Shown in pieces: positions 26,196 to 35,258 of a stretch of DNA of 64,000 nt. Source of the DNA: Agromyces sp. H17E-10 (lineage in GTDB: Bacteria; Actinomycetota; Actinomycetes; Actinomycetales; Microbacteriaceae). Under the pieces are notes generated by a model, which saw nothing but the letters and a program-made list of their open reading frames with translations, did not search any database and was not told the origin of the DNA. Location of the stretch: NCBI RefSeq assembly GCF_022919715.1, contig NZ_CP095042.1, positions 558,001 to 622,000 of the forward strand, in the 5' to 3' direction. Made by a program: the position numbers and the translations under genes. Each line of letters begins with the position of its first letter. The stretch's first letter is position 1.

Positions 26196-27335
26196 ATGCC
26201 CACGACGCTTCGGATGATCGTCGACCAAGTGGTCGCGCCGGTGCCCGGTGCGCTCGGCCGCTACACCGAGGCGCTCACCGAGTCGCTCATCGCGGCGACC
26301 CCGCCCGGTTGTCAGGTCGAGGGCGTCGTCTCGTCGTCGCCGCCGGCCGACTACGACCGGCTCACCGATCGGTTCCCCGGCCTGTCCGGGCTCTACAAGA
26401 CGAGTCTCGCGCGTCGCGAGCTCGCCGCGGCCTGGCAGTTCGGGCTCACGACCTCACCCGGCGGCGGCATGGTGCACGCTCCCGGGCTCTTCGCCCCCCT
26501 GCGACGTCATGACCGCACGGCGGGCGACCAGACGGTCGTCACGGTGCACGACCTGCTCGCGTGGACCCACCCCGAGTCGCTCACGTCCACGAGCGTGGCG
26601 TGGCACAAGGGCATGCTGAAGCGCGCCCGCAAGCACGCCGACGCCGTCGTCGTTCCCACGCACGCGCTGGCCGAACGGCTCTCGATGGTCGCCGATTTCG
26701 GCGACCGAGTGCGCGTCATCGGCACGGCACCGCGTCTCGGGCTGAAGATGCCCCGCGACGCGGCGGACCGGGCGGCACGGTTCGCCCTCCCCGCCGACTA
26801 CCTCGTCACGACCGGCTCCCTCGACCCCCGCAACGGCGTCGTCGACGTGCTCGCCGCGCTCGGCTCGCAGGGCGGCCCCGACCTGCCGCTCGTGGTGCTC
26901 GGGCCCGAGAACTGGGGCGAACTGCACCTCGCGACGGTCGCCGAGGAGGCCGGTGTCGCCCCCGGCCGGGTGCGTGCGCTCGAAATCGCCGATCCGGCCG
27001 ACCTCGCGACCGTCCTCTCCGGTGCGACGGCCTACGTCGCGCCGAGCCACGACGAGGGTTCGGGCACGTCGCTCATCGAGGCGTTCCACCTCGGCGTCCC
27101 CGTGATCCACTCCGACACCCCGGCCTACGTCGAGGTCTCGGCCGAGGCGGGCCGTCAGGTCGAGGTCGGCGAGGGCGGCGCAGGCTACGCCGAGCGGCTG
27201 GCCGCCGCGATCTCCGACGTGGCCGGCGACGCCGACCTCGCCGAGCGTCTCTCGGTCGCCGGCTCCGACCGCGCCCACGCGTTCAGCTGGCGCGACTCGG
27301 CGGAGCGCGTCTGGGCGCTCCACGCCGAGATCTGA
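26196..27335 (+). CDS. GT4 family glycosyltransferase
   Basis: GT-B glycosyltransferase, 379 residues. VVTVHDLLAWTHPESL and PTHALAERL in the acceptor domain, DYLVTTGSLDPRNGVVDVL at the domain switch, and APSHDEGSGTSLIEAFHLGVPVI with the EX7E-like donor motif identify it. ATG 26196 is preceded by AAGGAGGGG. A TAGATT box about 35 nt upstream may be its -10. Single gene, divergent from the GT2 pair and convergent with the LCP gene; there is an 80-nt gap to it with no obvious feature. Confidence 0.9.
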   Translation: MPTTLRMIVDQVVAPVPGALGRYTEALTESLIAATPPGCQVEGVVSSSPPADYDRLTDRFPGLSGLYKTSLARRELAAAWQFGLTTSPGGGMVHAPGLFAPLRRHDRTAGDQTVVTVHDLLAWTHPESLTSTSVAWHKGMLKRARKHADAVVVPTHALAERLSMVADFGDRVRVIGTAPRLGLKMPRDAADRAARFALPADYLVTTGSLDPRNGVVDVLAALGSQGGPDLPLVVLGPENWGELHLATVAEEAGVAPGRVRALEIADPADLATVLSGATAYVAPSHDEGSGTSLIEAFHLGVPVIHSDTPAYVEVSAEAGRQVEVGEGGAGYAERLAAAISDVAGDADLAERLSVAGSDRAHAFSWRDSAERVWALHAEI

Positions 27336-27415
27336 CGGCGTCGGCCCCGAGGCATCCGTCTCGCCACGACCCGCACACGCCGACGACCGCCGTCGGCCGG
27401 CCTCCCCCGCCCGAT

Positions 27416-28789
27416 CTACTCGGCCGGCTCCTCGGTCGCGGGCGGCACGACCGCGTCGTGCACGAGCTGGCGGATGTACTCGTAGTCGGGGTCGGTCGGG
27501 TCGATGCCGTTGTCGGGCGTGAGCTCGACGTGCTGCATCGGCTGTTCCTTGGTCTTCATGCCGAGGTTCACGAAGTAGCCGAGGCTCCCCTGCGGGAGGT
27601 CGGTCTTCACGGTGTCGGCGCCGGCCGCGGCGACCTCCTGGAACTTCGCGAGCACATTGGCGGGCGTGAACTGGCGCAGGATCGCCTCCTGCAGCACGCG
27701 CTGGCGCGCCATCCGCTCGTAGTCGCCGCCGGCGACGCCGTAGCGCGCCCGGCCGTACCAGAGCGCGTGGTAGCCGTCGAGGTGCTGCTTGCCCGGTTCG
27801 ATCCAGCCGTCGACGCCGTTGTTGTCCTCGTCGCCGCCGATGGGGATGCGGGTCTCGACGTCGATGTCGACGCCGCCGAGCGCGTTGATGAGCGCCTCGA
27901 AGCCCTGCATGTCGATGAGCGCGTAGTACTGGATGTCGAGGCCGGTGATGCCCTCGGCCGCGTCGCGCATGCCCTCGATGCCGGGCTCGGAGCCGCGTGC
28001 GACCGCGTCGGGGTACATCTCGGGGCTCTTCAGCTCGACCTCGGTGTAGACCGAGTTGAGCTGGCAGACGTCGACCTCGCAGCCGTCGATCGCACCGTAA
28101 CCCTCGGGATACACCTCGGCGAGCGGCGAGCCGTCGGGGAACGGGAAGTATTCGAGGTCGCGCGGCAGTCCGATCGTGACGGCCTCGCCGGTGTCGGCGT
28201 CGATCGACACGATCGACATGCTGTCGGGCCGCATGCCCTCCCGGTCGGGACCGGAGTCGCCGCCGAGCAGCAGGATGTTGTAGCGGTTGTTCTCGTCGGG
28301 CGGCAGGCTGGGGCCGGCCACGAACATCGACGAGATGACGCCGCTCGCGGTGAACGAGAAGTACGCACCGTACGCGGCGGCCCCCGACAGCACGATCATG
28401 ACCAGCGTCGTGAGGCCGGCGATCCAGCCGCGAGCCGACGGAGCCGTCTTGACGATGCGCACGAGCCGCAGCGTGTCGAGCGTGAGCACGACCCACAGCA
28501 CGGCGTAGAAGACGAGCATGACGGCGATGAGCCACAGCGTCCACGTCGTGGTCGCGATCGTGAACAGCAACGGCCGCCACAGGAACCATCCGAGCACGGT
28601 GAGGATCGCGAGCACCCAGAACACCATCGTCGCGCCGAGCCCGAAACGGCCGAGCCGGCGGTTGCCGGCGAGCACCTGCGGGGCGCCGGGGATGAGGAAG
28701 TTGAGCACCACGAGCCACCACCCGCGGCGGGTCATCACGGTGCGCGAGGCGACATCCGGATAGCGGATGGGGCTTGCTGCGACGCTCAT
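27416..28789 (-). CDS. LytR-CpsA-Psr (LCP) family cell-wall glycopolymer ligase
   Basis: 457-residue membrane protein. Several N-terminal helices lie within residues ~20-145. The extracellular LCP domain starts near [18 protein letters not shown] and contains [20 protein letters not shown] and [16 protein letters not shown] with the conserved Arg residues that bind polyprenyl pyrophosphate. It would attach the polysaccharide made by the upstream locus to peptidoglycan (or to galactan). The start overlaps the purE stop as ATGA, so it is co-transcribed from the purE promoter. Lacks a LytR_C extension. Confidence 0.92.
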   Translation of the reverse strand: MSVAASPIRYPDVASRTVMTRRGWWLVVLNFLIPGAPQVLAGNRRLGRFGLGATMVFWVLAILTVLGWFLWRPLLFTIATTTWTLWLIAVMLVFYAVLWVVLTLDTLRLVRIVKTAPSARGWIAGLTTLVMIVLSGAAAYGAYFSFTASGVISSMFVAGPSLPPDENNRYNILLLGGDSGPDREGMRPDSMSIVSIDADTGEAVTIGLPRDLEYFPFPDGSPLAEVYPEGYGAIDGCEVDVCQLNSVYTEVELKSPEMYPDAVARGSEPGIEGMRDAAEGITGLDIQYYALIDMQGFEALINALGGVDIDVETRIPIGGDEDNNGVDGWIEPGKQHLDGYHALWYGRARYGVAGGDYERMARQRVLQEAILRQFTPANVLAKFQEVAAAGADTVKTDLPQGSLGYFVNLGMKTKEQPMQHVELTPDNGIDPTDPDYEYIRQLVHDAVVPPATEEPAE

Positions 28790-29292
28790 CGAGACTGCTT
28801 CAGCCGCTCGTTCTTCTCCTCGACGAGGGCCGCGAGATCGCGCGCGTAGGTGTCGAGGGCGGCCTGCAGGGCCGGGTTGGATGCCCCGAGCACGCGTACC
28901 GCGTAGAGGCCGGCGTTCTTCGCACCGCCGATGGCCATGGTCGCGACGGGGATGCCGCCGGGCATCTGCACGATCGAGAGCAGGGAGTCGAGGCCGTCGA
29001 GCTTCGCGAGCGGCACGGGGACGCCGATCACGGGCAGGGTCGTGACGGAGGCGAGCATGCCCGGCAGGTGCGCTGCGCCGCCGGCGCCCGCGATGATCAC
29101 CCTGAGACCGCGCGCGGCCGCCTCCTTGCCGTAGGCGATCATCTTCTCGGGCGTGCGGTGCGCCGAGACGACCTCGACCTCGTGGGCGACGCCGAACTCG
29201 TCGAGGACCGCCGACGCGTCGCGCATGACGTTCCAGTCGGAGTCCGACCCCATCACGACGCCGACGAGCGGGCTGCTGTTCGTCTCAGTCAC
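28786..29292 (-). CDS. purE: 5-(carboxyamino)imidazole ribonucleotide mutase
   Basis: Class I PurE, 168 residues, moves the carboxyl group of N5-CAIR to C4 in purine synthesis. [23 protein letters not shown] (active-site His) and [11 protein letters not shown] are diagnostic. GTG 29292 has a TACACT box 7 nt upstream, so it is probably leaderless and independent of purK 76 nt upstream. Together PurK and PurE replace the class II route. Confidence 0.96.
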   Translation of the reverse strand: MTETNSSPLVGVVMGSDSDWNVMRDASAVLDEFGVAHEVEVVSAHRTPEKMIAYGKEAAARGLRVIIAGAGGAAHLPGMLASVTTLPVIGVPVPLAKLDGLDSLLSIVQMPGGIPVATMAIGGAKNAGLYAVRVLGASNPALQAALDTYARDLAALVEEKNERLKQSR

Positions 29293-29299
29293 TTGATCG

Positions 29300-29305
29300 A
29301 GTGTA
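29300..29305 (-). promoter_or_regulatory. putative -10 box (TACACT) of leaderless purE
   Basis: TACACT on the minus strand, 7 nt before GTG 29292. It lies inside the 76-nt purK-purE gap. Confidence 0.5.
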
Positions 29306-29368
29306 CGGCCGGGCGCTGGGAGATCCCCGCAACGACACCTGCGCGCCGACCCGACCGACGGTGGCGCC

Positions 29369-30520
29369 TCAGTCCTGGAAGAACGCGGCGGCGGCCCGCG
29401 CCTCGTACACGACGGCGTCGAGATCGTCGCCCGTCGCCGTCACATGGCCGATCTTGCGACCGGGACGCGGCGCCTTGCCGTAGTTGTGCACCTTGACGGT
29501 CGGGTGCCCCGCGAGCGCCTCGGCGTAGCGGTCGGTGAGCACGCCCTCGGCGGGACCGCCGAGCACGTTGACCATGACCGACCACTCGTCGCGGCTGCCC
29601 GTCGCGCCGAGCGGCAGGTCGAGCACGGCGCGCAGGTGCTGCTCGAACTGCCCCGTCGTCGCGCCGTCCATCGACCAGTGCCCGCTGTTGTGCGGGCGCA
29701 TCGCGAGCTCGTTCACGAGGATGCGGTCGTCGGTCGTCTCGAAGAGCTCGACCGCGAGCACGCCCGTGACTCCGAGCCCCTCGGCGATCGTGACGGCGAC
29801 GTCGGCCGCGACGTCGGCGAGCCGGCCGGCCGAACGCGGCGCGGGGGCGATGACCTCGCTGCAGACCCCGCCGACCTGCACCGTCTCGACGACGGGCCAC
29901 GCGACGATCTCGCCGCTCGGACGACGGGCGACGAGCTGCGCGAGCTCACGTCGGAAGTCGACGAGCTCCTCGACGAGGAGTGCGCCCTGCCGGCCGTCCT
30001 CGACGATCGTCGAGAACCACTCGGCGACCTCGCCGGCGCTGCGCACGACCCGCACGCCCTTGCCGTCGTACCCGCCGCGCGGCGTCTTCACGACGGCCGC
30101 TCCGCCGTGGGCGGCGATGAACGCGTCGAGCTCGTCGACGGTCTCGACGCGCGCCCAGTCGGGCACGGGCAGGCCGAGCTCGGAGAGGCGCTCGCGCATG
30201 AGCAGCTTGTCTTGCGCGAACCGCAGGGCGTCGGGACCGGGATGCACCGGCACGCCCGCGTCGACCATCGCCCGCAGCACGTCCTGCGGCACGTGCTCGT
30301 GGTCGAACGTGACGACGTCGACGGTCTTCGCGAACTCGAGCACGGTCGCCGTGTCGGTGTAGTCGCCCACCCGATCGGCGGCGATCTCGGCCGACATGCC
30401 GGGCTGCTCGGCGAGCACCCGGATCTCGACGCCGAGCTCGATCGCCGCAGGAATCATCATCCGGGCCAGCTGTCCGCCGCCGATCACTCCGACCCGCACT
30501 CCGTGCACCCCAGTTCTCAT
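29369..30520 (-). CDS. purK: 5-(carboxyamino)imidazole ribonucleotide synthase
   Basis: ATP-grasp enzyme of 383 residues making N5-CAIR from AIR, bicarbonate and [16 protein letters not shown] near the N-terminus, [19 protein letters not shown] (ATP loop) and [17 protein letters not shown] (metal/substrate loop) are visible. ATG 30520 is chosen with GAGG just upstream; GTG codons within the next ten codons (before VRVGVIGGG) are alternatives. Promoter: TAGACT at 30549-30554. It precedes purE. Confidence 0.95.
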   Translation of the reverse strand: MRTGVHGVRVGVIGGGQLARMMIPAAIELGVEIRVLAEQPGMSAEIAADRVGDYTDTATVLEFAKTVDVVTFDHEHVPQDVLRAMVDAGVPVHPGPDALRFAQDKLLMRERLSELGLPVPDWARVETVDELDAFIAAHGGAAVVKTPRGGYDGKGVRVVRSAGEVAEWFSTIVEDGRQGALLVEELVDFRRELAQLVARRPSGEIVAWPVVETVQVGGVCSEVIAPAPRSAGRLADVAADVAVTIAEGLGVTGVLAVELFETTDDRILVNELAMRPHNSGHWSMDGATTGQFEQHLRAVLDLPLGATGSRDEWSVMVNVLGGPAEGVLTDRYAEALAGHPTVKVHNYGKAPRPGRKIGHVTATGDDLDAVVYEARAAAAFFQD

Positions 30521-30548
30521 CGCCTCGGCGCCGGTCGACGCCCAGTTC

Positions 30549-30554
30549 AGTCTA
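30549..30554 (-). promoter_or_regulatory. putative -10 box (TAGACT) of purK
   Basis: TAGACT on the minus strand, about 28 nt before ATG 30520. It sits 12 nt from the oppositely oriented gtrA -10, so the two promoters are face-to-face. Confidence 0.4.
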
Positions 30555-30566
30555 GGGCTCGGGGAA

Positions 30567-30572
30567 TAGGAT
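30567..30572 (+). promoter_or_regulatory. putative -10 box (TAGGAT) of leaderless gtrA-like gene
   Basis: TAGGAT, 6 nt, GTG at 30579. The earlier in-frame GTG (30573) abuts the hexamer and would be untranscribed. Confidence 0.5.
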
Positions 30573-30578
30573 GTGCCG

Positions 30579-31157
30579 GTGACCACCGTCGCTCCCGATC
30601 GCCAGCAGGGTCTCGCCGCCCGTGCCTGGCACGGGCTCATCGCCTACGCCCTGAAGTTCGGCGTGGTCGGCCTCATCGGCCTCGTGATCGACGTGGCGCT
30701 CTTCAACGCCCTGCGACTCGGCATGTTCGGCGCCGACGGCTGGGCGCAGTCGGCGATCGGCGCGAAGACCATCTCGACGAGCGTCGCGATCGTGTTCAAC
30801 TGGCTCGGCAACCGGTACTGGACCTTCCGCAAGCATCGTCGTCGCAACTACCTGCGCGAGTTCGCCGAGTACGTGATCGTCTCGCTGGGCGGCATGGCGA
30901 TCTCGCTCGGGTGCCTCTGGATCAGCCATCACGCACTCGGACTCACGAACCTCGTCGCCGACAACATCTCGTCGAACGTCATCGGGCTCGGGCTCGGCAC
31001 GGCGTTCCGCTTCGTGCTCTACCGGTACTGGGTCTACGGGCACCATCGCTCAGACGGGCTCTCGCAGGTCGACCGCGTCGAAGAGGCCCAGCGGGCCATC
31101 TTCGAGGAGCCGCCTCAGCCCTCGTCGACGGCCGCCGGCAGGAACCACGGCGGGTAG
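30579..31157 (+). CDS. GtrA family membrane protein
   Basis: 192 residues with four predicted helices: FGVVGLIGLVIDVALFNAL, a second near SAIGAKTISTSVAIVFNW, a third at YVIVSLGGMAISLGCLW and a fourth in the ISSNVIGLGLGTAF area. FNWLGNRYWTF and FRFVLYRYWVY are typical GtrA motifs. These proteins are thought to flip polyprenyl-linked sugars or partner GT2 enzymes. The C-terminus overlaps the convergent DarT-like gene by 43 nt. GTG 30579 is preferred from the promoter spacing. Confidence 0.9.
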   Translation: MTTVAPDRQQGLAARAWHGLIAYALKFGVVGLIGLVIDVALFNALRLGMFGADGWAQSAIGAKTISTSVAIVFNWLGNRYWTFRKHRRRNYLREFAEYVIVSLGGMAISLGCLWISHHALGLTNLVADNISSNVIGLGLGTAFRFVLYRYWVYGHHRSDGLSQVDRVEEAQRAIFEEPPQPSSTAAGRNHGG

Positions 31158-32002
31158 ACCGCCACGCGGGCGCGCACTCCCACCGCGGCGAGCGCCGCAC
31201 GCACCCGGTCGCGCACCTTCTCGTTCGCGACGGCGATGAGCGCGATGCGCTCGAGCGGCACGTCGCCGCGGACGAGCAGCTCGGCCGTCGCGAGCCGGGC
31301 CGACTCGTCGTCGTGGGCGAGTCGGCGCAGCAACCGCTCGACGTCGGGCCACTCGACGACCACGGCCGAACCTGGCAGCGAGGCATCCATGGCGCTCGCG
31401 GCGATCGCGCCGGACGCGGTCGACGCACCCCTGGCCGCCGCGACCGAGCCGACGAGCATGACGTGGTCGGCGGCGGGCCGCTCGACCGCTTCCGCGCTGA
31501 GACGCGGATCCGGGGTGGCCGTGCGCACGGCGTCCCAGACGAGCGCGTCGGGGGTGAGCAGGAACGGCACGTAGTCCGCGAGCACCGCGTCGGTGCCGGG
31601 CACCGCGGCGGTGCGACGGAACGCGCGAACCGCCGGGGCCGCGAGGTCGACCGCCGGATTCGCCCCGCCGGCGTCGGGCACGATCGCACCCGCGCCGAGG
31701 ATGCGCGCGAGGTTGTCGATGTGCGTCACGTGATAGATGCGCATCGCCCCCACGTCGACGGGCGGCGCGGTCAGGGGGCGGGCCGAGGGCGCCGGGCGGG
31801 AGGGGCGGCCCGCGTCGGCCGTGGCCGTGCGGGTCGAGTACGTCGCGGTGCGCGCGTTCTCACGCGTCGAGCCGCGCACGGGAGCGGTCGTCACGGGTTC
31901 GGCCTGCTTCGGCGGGAAGCAGATGGCGCAGAGCCCGTCGTCGAAACCGTGGATGCATTCGTCGGCCAAGTCAGAACCCTTCATCGAGCGGATCGCGCTC
32001 AT
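31115..32002 (-). CDS. DarT-like ADP-ribosyltransferase homologue (DUF4433) with N-terminal zinc-knuckle motif
   Basis: 295 residues. Residues ~82-295 resemble DarT/DUF4433: RIYHVTHIDNLARIL (88-102) is the NAD-binding start, LADYVPFLLTP (141-151) matches the DYVPF motif, and ATAELLVRGDVPLERI (238-253) holds the likely catalytic Glu241. DarT enzymes ADP-ribosylate thymidine in single-stranded DNA. Residues 16-28 form C-x-H-x6-C-x2-C, a possible zinc knuckle, followed by a Pro/Ala/Thr linker. No DarG macrodomain gene adjoins it, so a toxin-antitoxin role is not supported by context. The start could be Met1 or Met7. A promoter-like TAATGT is at 32044-32049. Confidence 0.78.
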   Translation of the reverse strand: MSAIRSMKGSDLADECIHGFDDGLCAICFPPKQAEPVTTAPVRGSTRENARTATYSTRTATADAGRPSRPAPSARPLTAPPVDVGAMRIYHVTHIDNLARILGAGAIVPDAGGANPAVDLAAPAVRAFRRTAAVPGTDAVLADYVPFLLTPDALVWDAVRTATPDPRLSAEAVERPAADHVMLVGSVAAARGASTASGAIAASAMDASLPGSAVVVEWPDVERLLRRLAHDDESARLATAELLVRGDVPLERIALIAVANEKVRDRVRAALAAVGVRARVAVYPPWFLPAAVDEG

Positions 32003-32043
32003 CGTGCGTCTCGCGCTCGGGGGCGCGCGGGATGCGCCCGACT

Positions 32044-32049
32044 ACATTA
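32044..32049 (-). promoter_or_regulatory. putative -10 box (TAATGT) of the DarT-like gene
   Basis: TAATGT on the minus strand in the 52-nt gap after the PH-domain gene, giving a leader of roughly 35 nt. Confidence 0.35.
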
Positions 32050-32054
32050 CGCGC

Positions 32055-32615
32055 TCAGCGACCGCCCCACGCCACGGTGTCGCCGTCGAGCGGCGCGGGC
32101 GCCCCGTGCGGGTGCCCGTACGGCCCGCGATGCGCGGCCTCCATGAGCTCGTGCAGCGCCGACTGCACGAGCTGCGGCTTCGGCAGGTCGCGCAGCACGA
32201 CCGGCTTCTCCTGACCGATGTCGACGAAGACATCGCCCGAGTTGAACATGCTCTGGCCGGGCGACTTGCGCACGGTCACCTCGCGCACCCGCGCGTGCGC
32301 GACCTCGTTGCGCACGCGGACGAAGACCCCGTGGCGCATGATGATGCGCCTCGTCGTGATCGTCGTGCGACTGGTGAGCCACGCGAGGTACGGCAGCAGG
32401 CAGCCGAGCACGACCACGAGGAGCGCACCGGCGCCGACGGCGAGCAGCTGCCATGATTCGTCGACGAAGCCGACGGCGTAGCCGGCGCCCGCGGCGACGA
32501 CGAGGAGCACGAGCACCGGCAGGACGAGCACGCGGGCGTGGCGGCGCACCCGCGCGACGACCCGCTCTGGCGGAGCCGTCGGCGCAGCCGTCATCGGCGC
32601 GTCGGCTCTCGTCAT
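32055..32615 (-). CDS. PH-domain (DUF304-type) membrane protein
   Basis: 186 residues: two hydrophobic helices at about 28-48 and 55-78, then a bacterial PH-like domain of the YdbS/YdbT type (TSRTTITTRRIIMRHGVF, VREVTVRKSPGQSMFNSGDV, EKPVVLRDLPKP). Cellular role unknown; members sit in the cytoplasmic membrane. ATG 32615 is supported by a TATTAA box 7 nt upstream, whose TAA is also the birA stop. Confidence 0.88.
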   Translation of the reverse strand: MTRADAPMTAAPTAPPERVVARVRRHARVLVLPVLVLLVVAAGAGYAVGFVDESWQLLAVGAGALLVVVLGCLLPYLAWLTSRTTITTRRIIMRHGVFVRVRNEVAHARVREVTVRKSPGQSMFNSGDVFVDIGQEKPVVLRDLPKPQLVQSALHELMEAAHRGPYGHPHGAPAPLDGDTVAWGGR

Positions 32616-32622
32616 ACGCCCA

Positions 32623-32628
32623 TTAATA
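32623..32628 (-). promoter_or_regulatory. putative -10 box (TATTAA) overlapping the birA stop codon
   Basis: TATTAA on the minus strand, 7 nt before ATG 32615. Its last three bases are the birA TAA, so the PH gene can be expressed leaderless and independently. Confidence 0.4.
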
Positions 32629-33495
32629 GCGCAGGTGGGTCACGTCGCCGGCGGCGACAGACCAGGGCTCGCCGTTCTCGCGGTCGATGACCACGAGTCG
32701 CCCGTCGGCGTCGAGCCGCTCGGCACGGCCGAGGAGCTCGCGGTCGCCCGGGAGCTCGACGCGCACCTCGGCGCCGATGGTGCCGCAGAGCTCGGTGACG
32801 CGCCGGTCGATCGAGGCGGCGGCCGCGTCGGCGCCGGCGCGACAGAAGTCGTCGAACATCGCGAGGAAGCGCGTCAGGTAGTCGGCGAGCACGGCGTCGC
32901 CGTCGGGCCTGACGCCCGTCGCGAGCAGCAGCGAGGTCGACGTGAGCGTCGGCAGGTCGTGCTCGTCGAGGGTCAGGTTGAGTCCCGCGCCGACGACGAC
33001 GGCGGCCGGCACGTCCTCCGTCGCTGGCACGAGCTCCGAGAGGATGCCGCAGATCTTGTAGTCGGACACGAGCACGTCGTTCGGCCACTTGAGCTCGACC
33101 GACACCCCGCCCGAGCGGTCGTCGGCATCGTGCTCGGGGTCGGTCGCCGCGACACGCGCCGCCGCGGCGTCGACGGCGTTGCGCACGGCCTCGGTCATCG
33201 CCGCCCCGGCGATCAACGGGATCCAGCCGTACGCGTCGGGCGGGAACGCTCTCCCCCCGCCGAGCGCAGGCCGCAGGAGGAGCGAGATCGCGAGCGTCTT
33301 GCCGGTCGGTGCGAGCCAGGTGCGGCCCAGCCGGCCACGACCCTTCGTCTGGTTGTCGGTGACGATCACCGAGCCGTGCGGCCAGCCCGCTGCATCCTCG
33401 CTCGTCGCCGCCCGGCGCAGCTCGTCGTTCGTCGACCCCGCCTCGGCGAGGAACTCGAAGCGCGGCACGGCCGCGCGCGATCGCTCCCACTCCAT
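32623..33495 (-). CDS. birA: biotin--[acetyl-CoA-carboxylase] ligase
   Basis: Class I biotin protein ligase without an N-terminal DNA-binding domain, 290 residues. GSTNDELRR, KGRGRLGRTWLAPTGKTL (biotinoyl-AMP loop), VELKWPNDVLV (catalytic Lys region) and GAGLNLTL are visible. It biotinylates the BCCP domain of AccA3 (41262) and other biotin enzymes. It is divergent from accD, with a 153-nt shared regulatory gap. An acidic insert near 115-130 (DPEHDADD) lengthens one loop. Since it lacks a helix-turn-helix it cannot itself be a repressor. Confidence 0.95.
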   Translation of the reverse strand: MEWERSRAAVPRFEFLAEAGSTNDELRRAATSEDAAGWPHGSVIVTDNQTKGRGRLGRTWLAPTGKTLAISLLLRPALGGGRAFPPDAYGWIPLIAGAAMTEAVRNAVDAAAARVAATDPEHDADDRSGGVSVELKWPNDVLVSDYKICGILSELVPATEDVPAAVVVGAGLNLTLDEHDLPTLTSTSLLLATGVRPDGDAVLADYLTRFLAMFDDFCRAGADAAAASIDRRVTELCGTIGAEVRVELPGDRELLGRAERLDADGRLVVIDRENGEPWSVAAGDVTHLRY

Positions 33496-33502
33496 GCCTC
33501 AC

Positions 33503-33508
33503 ACCCTA
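33503..33508 (-). promoter_or_regulatory. putative -10 box (TAGGGT) of leaderless birA
   Basis: TAGGGT on the minus strand, 7 nt before ATG 33495. Confidence 0.5.
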
Positions 33509-33515
33509 CGGCCCG

Positions 33516-33545
33516 CCGGTCGGACCGCCACGCGGGTCCGACCGG
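33516..33545. promoter_or_regulatory. 11-bp inverted repeat in the birA/accD divergent region
   Basis: CCGGTCGGACC and GGTCCGACCGG flank an 8-nt spacer, starting 8 nt upstream of the birA -10, where its -35 should be. Possible repressor operator. A shorter palindrome, ACTCGCGAGT, lies at 33581-33590 toward accD. Confidence 0.4.
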
Positions 33546-33635
33546 GCCGCGAGTCGACCGCTTTTGTGCATAGTCGGGCAACTCGCGAGTGGATTTGTAG
33601 GAAACCGTCAACGAACTCGCCCGGATGCCCGCCGG

Positions 33636-33641
33636 TAGAGT
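33636..33641 (+). promoter_or_regulatory. putative -10 box (TAGAGT) of leaderless accD
   Basis: TAGAGT, 7 nt, GTG at 33649. The alternative starts at 33625 and 33640 lie at or before the hexamer. Confidence 0.5.
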
Positions 33642-33648
33642 GAACGAC

Positions 33649-35247
33649 GTGACCGAATCGACTGACGGCCCCGACCTCTCCACGACCGCCGGCAAGCTCG
33701 CCGACCTCAAGCAGCGCTACCACGAAGCGGTGACCGCGTCGGGCGAGGCCGCGATCGAGAAGCAGCACGCCAAGGGCAAGATGACCGCGCGCGAGCGCAT
33801 CGCCGAGCTCCTCGACCCGGGCTCGTTCGTCGAGTTCGACGAGTTCGTGCGCCACCGCACCCACGCCTTCGGCATGGACGCGAAGCGCCCCTACGGCGAC
33901 TCCGTCGTCATCGGCACCGGCACGATCCACGGTCGCCAGGTCGCCGTGTACTCGCAGGACTTCACGATCTTCGGCGGCTCGCTCGGCGAGGTCGCCGGCG
34001 AGAAGATCATCAAGATCATGGAGCACGCCATCAAGGTCGGCGTGCCGATCATCGGCATCCTCGACTCGGGCGGCGCCCGCATCCAGGAGGGCGTCGTCGC
34101 CCTCGGCAAGTACGGCGAGATCTTCCGCCGCAACACGCAGGCCTCGGGCGTCATCCCGCAGATCTCGATCATCTGCGGCCCTGCCGCGGGCGGAGCGGTG
34201 TACTCCCCCGCCCTCACCGACTTCGTGATCATGGTCGACAAGACGAGCCAGATGTTCGTCACCGGTCCCGACGTCATCAAGACCGTCACCGGTGAAGACG
34301 TCGGCATGGAGGAGCTCGGCGGCGCGCTCACGCACAACACCGTCTCGGGCGTCGCGCACTACCTCGCGAGCGACGAGTCCGACGCACTCGACTACGCGCG
34401 CACGCTCGTGTCGTTCCTGCCCGACAACAACATGACCGACGCGCCGGTGTACGACTCCGAGGTGGAGCTCGAGATCACCGACGACGACAAGCGGCTGAAC
34501 ACGATCATCCCCGACTCGCCGAACCAGCCGTACGACATGCACTCGGTCATCGAAGGCGTCGTCGACCACGGCGACTTCCTCGAGGTGCAGCCGCTCTACG
34601 CACCCAACATCGTCGTCGGCTTCGCCCGCGTCGAGGGTCGCACGGTCGGCATCATCGCCAACCAGCCGTCGCAGATGGCCGGCACCCTGAACATCGCCGC
34701 GGGCGAGAAGGCATCGCGGTTCGTGCGCTTCTGCGACGCGTTCTCGATCCCGATCCTCACGCTCGTCGACGTTCCCGGCTACCTGCCCGGCACCGACCAG
34801 GAGTGGACGGGCGTCATCCGCCGCGGCGCGAAGCTGCTGTACGCGTACGCCGAGGCGACGGTGCCGCTCGTCACCGTCATCACGCGCAAGGCCTACGGCG
34901 GCGCGTACATCGTGATGGGCTCGAAGCAGCTCGGTGCCGACATCAACCTCGCGTGGCCCACGGCCGAGATCGCCGTCATGGGCGGTCAGGGCGCCGTGAA
35001 CATCCTCTACCGCGGCGAGATCAAGCGCGCCGAGGAGGCGGGTGAAGACGTCGCAGCCGTGCGCACGAAGCTCGCGAACGAGTACACGTACAACGTCGCC
35101 TCGCCGTTCCTCGCCGCCGAGCGCGGCGAGCTCGACGGCGTGATCGAGCCGGCCGCCACGCGGGTCGCCGTCGTGAAGGCGCTGCGCGCCCTGCGCACGA
35201 AGCGCGCGAGCCTGCCGTCCAAGAAGCACGGCAACATCCCGCTGTAA
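33649..35247 (+). CDS. accD: acyl-CoA carboxylase beta (carboxyltransferase) subunit
   Basis: 532-residue carboxyltransferase of the actinobacterial acetyl/propionyl-CoA carboxylase group. [60 protein letters not shown] and the C-terminal [13 protein letters not shown] oxyanion loops are present. It forms a complex with biotinylated AccA3 (41262) and the epsilon subunit encoded 11 nt downstream, giving malonyl- or methylmalonyl-CoA for fatty acid synthesis. GTG 33649 is chosen from the promoter spacing. Substrate preference is not decided here. Confidence 0.95.
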   Translation: MTESTDGPDLSTTAGKLADLKQRYHEAVTASGEAAIEKQHAKGKMTARERIAELLDPGSFVEFDEFVRHRTHAFGMDAKRPYGDSVVIGTGTIHGRQVAVYSQDFTIFGGSLGEVAGEKIIKIMEHAIKVGVPIIGILDSGGARIQEGVVALGKYGEIFRRNTQASGVIPQISIICGPAAGGAVYSPALTDFVIMVDKTSQMFVTGPDVIKTVTGEDVGMEELGGALTHNTVSGVAHYLASDESDALDYARTLVSFLPDNNMTDAPVYDSEVELEITDDDKRLNTIIPDSPNQPYDMHSVIEGVVDHGDFLEVQPLYAPNIVVGFARVEGRTVGIIANQPSQMAGTLNIAAGEKASRFVRFCDAFSIPILTLVDVPGYLPGTDQEWTGVIRRGAKLLYAYAEATVPLVTVITRKAYGGAYIVMGSKQLGADINLAWPTAEIAVMGGQGAVNILYRGEIKRAEEAGEDVAAVRTKLANEYTYNVASPFLAAERGELDGVIEPAATRVAVVKALRALRTKRASLPSKKHGNIPL

Positions 35248-35258
35248 GGGGCGCGACG

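Noticed and set aside
31115-33495. Toxin-antitoxin pair formed by the DarT-like gene and the PH-domain gene
   Set aside because: The PH protein is a typical membrane DUF304 protein, has its own promoter and no macrodomain; nothing supports an antitoxin role.
33560-33610. FasR-type operator before accD, by comparison with the accA3 upstream region
   Set aside because: The two regions share only short AT-rich strings at different spacing; no convincing common operator.
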